A stretch of 64,000 bases of DNA, taken from positions 62,001 through 126,000 of the forward strand of contig CALNAK010000013.1 in assembly GCA_937874185.1 (NCBI GenBank), read 5' to 3'. This document shows positions 60,133 through 64,000 of the stretch, piece after piece. The DNA comes from an uncultured Lactobacillus sp. (GTDB lineage Bacteria > Bacillota > Bacilli > Lactobacillales > Lactobacillaceae). Numbering within the stretch: the stretch's first letter is position 1; each line of letters starts with the position of its first letter. The notes under the pieces were generated by a model that was not told the origin of the DNA, did no database searches, and saw nothing but the letters and a program-made list of their open reading frames with translations. The position numbers and the translations under genes are program-made.

Positions 60133-61851
60133 ATGTCTTGGCAAGATAATATGCAAGAATGGCTCGACTATAAGGATTTAGATCCAGATATGAAAGAGCA
60201 ACTAAACGAAATAAAAAAAGATGATAAAGTAGCTGAAGAAGCGTTTTATGCACCAATGGAGTTTGGTACTGCTGGTATGCGTGGATTGATTGGACCTGGT
60301 ATCAATCGAATGAACATTTATACAGTTCGTCAAGCTACCGAAGGCTTAGCTTCATTTATGGATACACTAGATGATTCAGTAAAATCTCAAGGTGTAGCAA
60401 TTAGTTATGATTCACGTTACTACTCACAAGATTTTGCATATGAATCTGCTAAAGTTCTAGGTGTTCATGGAATTCACAGTTATGTATTTGATAGTTTGAG
60501 ACCAACACCAGAATTATCTTTTGCTGTAAGAAGTTTGCATACTTATGCAGGTATTATGATTACAGCTAGCCATAATCCTAAACAATATAACGGATTCAAA
60601 ATTTATGGTCCAGATGGTGGACAAATGCCACCAACTGAATCAGACAATATTACTAGCTTTGCACGAAAAGCTAGTGACCTATTCGCAATTAAAGTTGAAC
60701 CAGTTACCAAACTTAGAGCAGATAAATTACTTACTCTAATCGGTGAAGATGTTGATCTTAATTATATGAAAAATTTGGAAACTGTAATTGTTAACAGAGA
60801 TTTGATTAATAGTATCGGTGATAAAATGAAATTTGTTTATTCACCACTTCATGGTACTGGTAAAATGATTGCTCCAAGAATTTTCCAAGAATTAGGTTTC
60901 AAGAATTTTAATATGGTTACAGAACAAGCTATTTTGGATCCTGAATTTTCCACAACACCTTTCCCAAATCCTGAATTTGCACAAACCTTTGACTTAGCCA
61001 TCGAACGTGGTAAAAAAATAGGAGCAAATATCCTAATTGCCACTGATCCAGATGCCGACAGATTGGGTGCTGCTGTTAGACAACCAGATGGTTCCTATAA
61101 ACTAATGACAGGTAATCAAATTGCATCAGTTCTATTGAATTACTTGTTACAAGCTAAAAAGGGCTTAAATGCTTTACCAAAGAACGGTGCTGTTGTTAAA
61201 TCAATCGTTTCATCTGAATTGGCAACTGCCATCGCTCATAAATATGACATTAAAATGTTTGATGTTTTGACAGGATTTAAGTATATTGCCGAAAAGATTG
61301 AACAATTTGAAAAAACAGGTAGTAATGAATTCCTCTTCGGATTTGAAGAGAGCTACGGTTACTTAGTTAAACCATTTGTCCGTGATAAGGATGCAATGCA
61401 ATCAACATTATTGTTGGCTGAAGCTGCTGCTTATTATGAATCAAAAGGTAAGACTATCTATGATGGACTAGAAGATTTGTACAAAGAATTTGGATATTAT
61501 CATGAAAAGACAATTTCTAAGACTTTTGCAGGTATTTCTGGAAAAGATAAGATGGCCCAAATCATGAAGACACTTCGTGAAGACGGAATCGATGAAATCA
61601 ATGGTATTAAGGTTGTTGAATCAATCGATTATCTAAACGATACTGATGTAACTGCTGCTGGTACTAAAGAAACCGGTTTACCAAAGGCTAATGTTTTGAA
61701 ATACGTGTTAGCTGATGATACTTGGGTTGCTGCTAGACCTTCTGGTACAGAACCTAAGATGAAATTCTATATTGGAGTTAAGAGTGACACTGAAGATGGT
61801 GCCGCTAAGAAACTAGCAGATTTCAGTAAAGAAATCGAAGGCTGGGAATAA
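60133..61851 (+). CDS. pgcA: Phosphoglucomutase (phospho-sugar mutase)
   Basis: This 572-residue alpha-D-phosphohexomutase has the phosphoserine loop ITASHNPKQYNG, the metal loop TDPDADRLG, the sugar-binding FGFEESYGY and the C-terminal phosphate-binding RPSGTEPKMKFY. It interconverts glucose-1-phosphate and glucose-6-phosphate, linking sugar catabolism to UDP-glucose and cell-wall polymer synthesis. The ATG at 60133 lies 9 bp after AGGAGG; the longer frame from 60082 would overlap that site and lacks family similarity. Confidence 0.95.
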   Translation: MSWQDNMQEWLDYKDLDPDMKEQLNEIKKDDKVAEEAFYAPMEFGTAGMRGLIGPGINRMNIYTVRQATEGLASFMDTLDDSVKSQGVAISYDSRYYSQDFAYESAKVLGVHGIHSYVFDSLRPTPELSFAVRSLHTYAGIMITASHNPKQYNGFKIYGPDGGQMPPTESDNITSFARKASDLFAIKVEPVTKLRADKLLTLIGEDVDLNYMKNLETVIVNRDLINSIGDKMKFVYSPLHGTGKMIAPRIFQELGFKNFNMVTEQAILDPEFSTTPFPNPEFAQTFDLAIERGKKIGANILIATDPDADRLGAAVRQPDGSYKLMTGNQIASVLLNYLLQAKKGLNALPKNGAVVKSIVSSELATAIAHKYDIKMFDVLTGFKYIAEKIEQFEKTGSNEFLFGFEESYGYLVKPFVRDKDAMQSTLLLAEAAAYYESKGKTIYDGLEDLYKEFGYYHEKTISKTFAGISGKDKMAQIMKTLREDGIDEINGIKVVESIDYLNDTDVTAAGTKETGLPKANVLKYVLADDTWVAARPSGTEPKMKFYIGVKSDTEDGAAKKLADFSKEIEGWE

Positions 61852-61871
61852 TTTAATAGCTTGATTTTAAG

Positions 61872-61908
61872 ATAGGGACAATGAATTTATATTGTCTCTA
61901 TTTTTTTG
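61872..61908 (+). terminator. Terminator after pgcA
   Basis: ATAGGGACAAT and ATTGTCTCTAT pair with one mismatch, followed by a T-tract. Confidence 0.88.
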
Positions 61909-61976
61909 TCTCGTTACACGTATTTTCTAATTGCGATATAATGTTTTCATGCGGTTTGTGAAAAGGGGAGAATAAT

Positions 61977-63281
61977 TTGTCTATAAATCAACATTTAGTT
62001 ATTATTTCATTGGATTCTCTAGGTTTTAGAGATATTGATGAGCACCAGTCAGAATTGCCTACTTTGAATAAATTAGTTAATGGCGGTACTTGGGTAAAAG
62101 AGGTCAGAGGGATATATCCAACACTAACTTATCCATCTCATACCACGATTATTACGGGTCAATATCCGAGTGTGCATGGAATTATTAATAATACCAAGAT
62201 TCAGCCAGAACGACGTTCTCCTGATTGGTTCTGGTACCAAAAAGATGTTAAGTCGACTACCTTATATGATTTAGCGCGTAAGAGAGGTTTCACAACTTCA
62301 GCGTTTCTCTGGCCTGTAACGGCGGGAAGTAAAATTAATTATAATTTAGCTGAAATTTTTCCAAATCGTATTTGGACTAATCAAGTGTTGGTTTCATTAA
62401 AAGCAAGTTCGCCACTTTTCATTTTAGAAATGAATAAAAAATATGGAAAATTACGCAATGGTATCAGACAGCCGGAATTAGATGATTTCATTACAGCTTG
62501 TGCTGTGGATACAATTAAGAATAAAAAACCTAATTTAACACTGTTACACCTTGTTGATATGGACAGTATGCGTCACCGTTATGGCGTTCGTTCTGATGAC
62601 GCGATGGAAGCTTTACATCGATTAGATAACCATGTTAAGCAAGTGATTGATGCCACAAAGGAAGCTGGTACCTTTGAAGATACTAACTTTGTCATTTTGG
62701 GTGATCATTATCAAATCAATGTTGAAAAGATGATTCATTTGAATACAATGTTTGCTCAAAGAGGTTGGTTAACTTCTAAACCAGACCAAACTTTCAAAAA
62801 AGATTGGTCCGTTATGGCTAAAACTTGTGACGGTAGTACTTATATTTATACTCGTAATTTCAGTCAATTAGACCGTTTAAAGGAAGTAGTTTCTGCCGTT
62901 GAGGGTGTAGAAAAAGTTTATTATGCTAGCGAGGCTGCCGCATTAGGCGCTGATCCTAATTGTACTTTGATGGTAGAGGCTAAAGCTGGTTACTATTTCA
63001 CGGATGAAAGTGACCGTGCCAGTGTTGTGGAAAAAGTTTTGCCTGAAATGATGGGTGATGCTGACAGATATCGTGGTGTTCATGGTTATTCACCTGATAA
63101 ACCAGGATACAAAACAACCTTAGTCTTTAATGGACCAATGATTCGTGCTAATCATACGGTTGAGAAGGCCAACCTTGTTGATGAGGCCCCAACCTTTGCC
63201 AAATTATTAGGACTGAAATTTGATAAACCAATAGCAGGTGATGCAATTGACGATGTATTTTTAGATTCAGGATTAGAATAG
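61977..63281 (+). CDS. Type I phosphodiesterase/nucleotide pyrophosphatase-family protein
   Basis: This 434-residue protein belongs to the alkaline-phosphatase superfamily: the metal aspartate in ISLDSLGF and the nucleophile threonine in YPTLTYPSHTTIITGQYPS near the N-terminus, with later metal ligands in HLVDMDSMRHRYG, LGDHYQ and YRGVHGY. It hydrolyses phosphodiester or pyrophosphate bonds; the substrate is unknown. No signal peptide is visible, so it is probably cytosolic. It starts with TTG at 61977, 6 bp after AAGGGGAG, and is 9 bp before a transporter gene, so the two may act on related compounds. Confidence 0.88.
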   Translation: MSINQHLVIISLDSLGFRDIDEHQSELPTLNKLVNGGTWVKEVRGIYPTLTYPSHTTIITGQYPSVHGIINNTKIQPERRSPDWFWYQKDVKSTTLYDLARKRGFTTSAFLWPVTAGSKINYNLAEIFPNRIWTNQVLVSLKASSPLFILEMNKKYGKLRNGIRQPELDDFITACAVDTIKNKKPNLTLLHLVDMDSMRHRYGVRSDDAMEALHRLDNHVKQVIDATKEAGTFEDTNFVILGDHYQINVEKMIHLNTMFAQRGWLTSKPDQTFKKDWSVMAKTCDGSTYIYTRNFSQLDRLKEVVSAVEGVEKVYYASEAAALGADPNCTLMVEAKAGYYFTDESDRASVVEKVLPEMMGDADRYRGVHGYSPDKPGYKTTLVFNGPMIRANHTVEKANLVDEAPTFAKLLGLKFDKPIAGDAIDDVFLDSGLE

Positions 63282-63290
63282 AGGGAATAT

Positions 63291-64000
63291 ATGAAGTTTA
63301 ATAAAAAACAATGGAGTTGGATTTTCTATGACTGGGCTAACTCTGGTTATGGAATCATCGTTACAACGGCAGTATTGCCTGTGTATTTCAAGTCGGTTGC
63401 TCAAGGTTCCGGTGTATCTCAAGCCAATGCCACAGCCTTTTGGGGTTATGCCAATAGTTTTGGAACGTTATTAGTTTCGATCCTAGCACCAGTTTTAGGG
63501 GCACTTGCCGATTATCCACATCATAAAAAGAAGTTAATGAATTACTTTGCTTTTCTGGGGATAATTATGACCGTTGGATTGGCGTTAGTACCACCAAATC
63601 AATGGCAATTGTTGTTGGGTGTGTATATCCTGTCGATAATTGGTTATTCAGCGGGAAATCTGTTCTATGATAGTTTTCTAACAGATGTGGCTGATAATAA
63701 TGAAATGGATACTTTGTCGTCCAATGGATATGCCTATGGTTATTTAGGTGGAGTAATGGCATTTATATTGTTCTTAGTATTACAATTGACTAGTGGATTT
63801 GGCTTGTTATCAAGTTATGGAGTCGCCAGGTGGAGTTTTCTACTGGCAGCAATCTGGTGGATAATCTTTTTCATTCCATTATTGAAAAATGTTACTCAAG
63901 TTTATTCTTTACCGGAAAATCCACATCCAATAACTTCTAGTTTTAAACGTGTCTGGTCAACAATGACGCATTTACGTAAATATAAAGCAGCAGCTTGGTT
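63291..64000 (+). CDS. UMF1-type MFS transporter (partial, C-terminus off the window)
   Basis: The visible 236 residues start MKFNKKQWSWIFYDWANSGYG, the characteristic opening of the UMF1/Atg22-like MFS family (WxxYDWANS), followed by at least five membrane helices and ADYPHHKKKLM in the MFS loop between helices 2 and 3, then YDSFLTDVADNNEMDTLSSNGYAYGYLGG. Family members have been linked to uptake or efflux of small molecules, but no substrate is known for this one. It follows the phosphodiesterase gene by 9 bp with GAGGGA in the gap. The gene continues beyond 64000. Confidence 0.9.
   Translation, partial: MKFNKKQWSWIFYDWANSGYGIIVTTAVLPVYFKSVAQGSGVSQANATAFWGYANSFGTLLVSILAPVLGALADYPHHKKKLMNYFAFLGIIMTVGLALVPPNQWQLLLGVYILSIIGYSAGNLFYDSFLTDVADNNEMDTLSSNGYAYGYLGGVMAFILFLVLQLTSGFGLLSSYGVARWSFLLAAIWWIIFFIPLLKNVTQVYSLPENPHPITSSFKRVWSTMTHLRKYKAAAW

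Noticed and set aside
1..64000. CRISPR arrays, rRNA or tRNA genes
   Set aside because: I looked for regularly spaced repeats and for typical tRNA/rRNA sequence and saw none; a covariance-model scan could still find something I missed.

Overview
The window is a compact, AT-rich, mostly core-genome segment of a Gram-positive bacterium, most likely a member of the Lactobacillaceae (possibly Companilactobacillus-like; this rests on gene content, gene order and low GC, not on a search). Supporting signs are the spx-mecA-coiA-spxH-relQ-nadK block, the hpf-secA-prfB-phoPR-pst block, the hprK-lgt-trxB block, strong GGAGG-type ribosome binding sites and many TTG/GTG starts. No rRNA, tRNA, CRISPR array or prophage is visible.

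Region by region. 1-3.8 kb: a divergent AraC-type regulator (cut by the window edge) faces a three-gene sugar operon: ROK kinase, family 1 6-phospho-beta-glucosidase and SemiSWEET sugar facilitator. 3.9-7 kb: a small membrane protein of unknown function, then a copper operon (copY-copB) with two cop boxes. 7-13.8 kb: Nudix hydrolase, solitary antitoxin-like protein, a complete Bce-type peptide-antibiotic sensing and detoxification module (kinase and regulator divergent from the ABC transporter), an unknown gene and a metallo-beta-lactamase-fold hydrolase. 14-21.3 kb: stress and proteolysis control (spx, mecA, spxH), competence (coiA), alarmone synthesis (relQ), nadK, an RluA-family pseudouridine synthase and mgtE. 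21.5-25.6 kb: cutC, uppP, a lactonase-like beta-propeller and an AI-2E-family membrane protein.

25.6-27.5 kb is the main accessory spot: a promoter-terminator cassette without an ORF (candidate small RNA or attenuated leader), followed by an IS200/IS605-type element carrying only tnpB. 27.5-39.4 kb returns to core genes: trmL, DUF1149, ftsK, the ymfF-ymfH-ymfI set (linked in Bacillus to EF-P modification), a RodZ-like protein, pgsA, a C-terminal-only cinA, recA and rny. 39.5-44.9 kb: tagO, a membrane-anchored XRE regulator, yigZ, comFA-comFC and hpf. 45.1-56 kb: secA, prfB with its programmed +1 frameshift, phoP-phoR and the pst-phoU phosphate operon behind an 11-bp-phased Pho-box-like repeat. 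56-64 kb: PspC, YvlD-type membrane protein, hprK, lgt, trxB, a small XRE regulator, phosphoglucomutase, a phosphodiesterase-family protein and a UMF1-type transporter cut by the right edge.

The most interesting non-routine items are the SemiSWEET/ROK kinase/6-phospho-glucosidase operon, which could be a PTS-independent beta-glucoside route; the orphan transcription cassette next to the TnpB element; a two-copy palindromic intergenic element near 22.3 and 35.2 kb; tandem GACC-AAA-GGTC hairpins near 14.5 kb; and a CopY that lacks half of its usual metal-binding cysteine motif.
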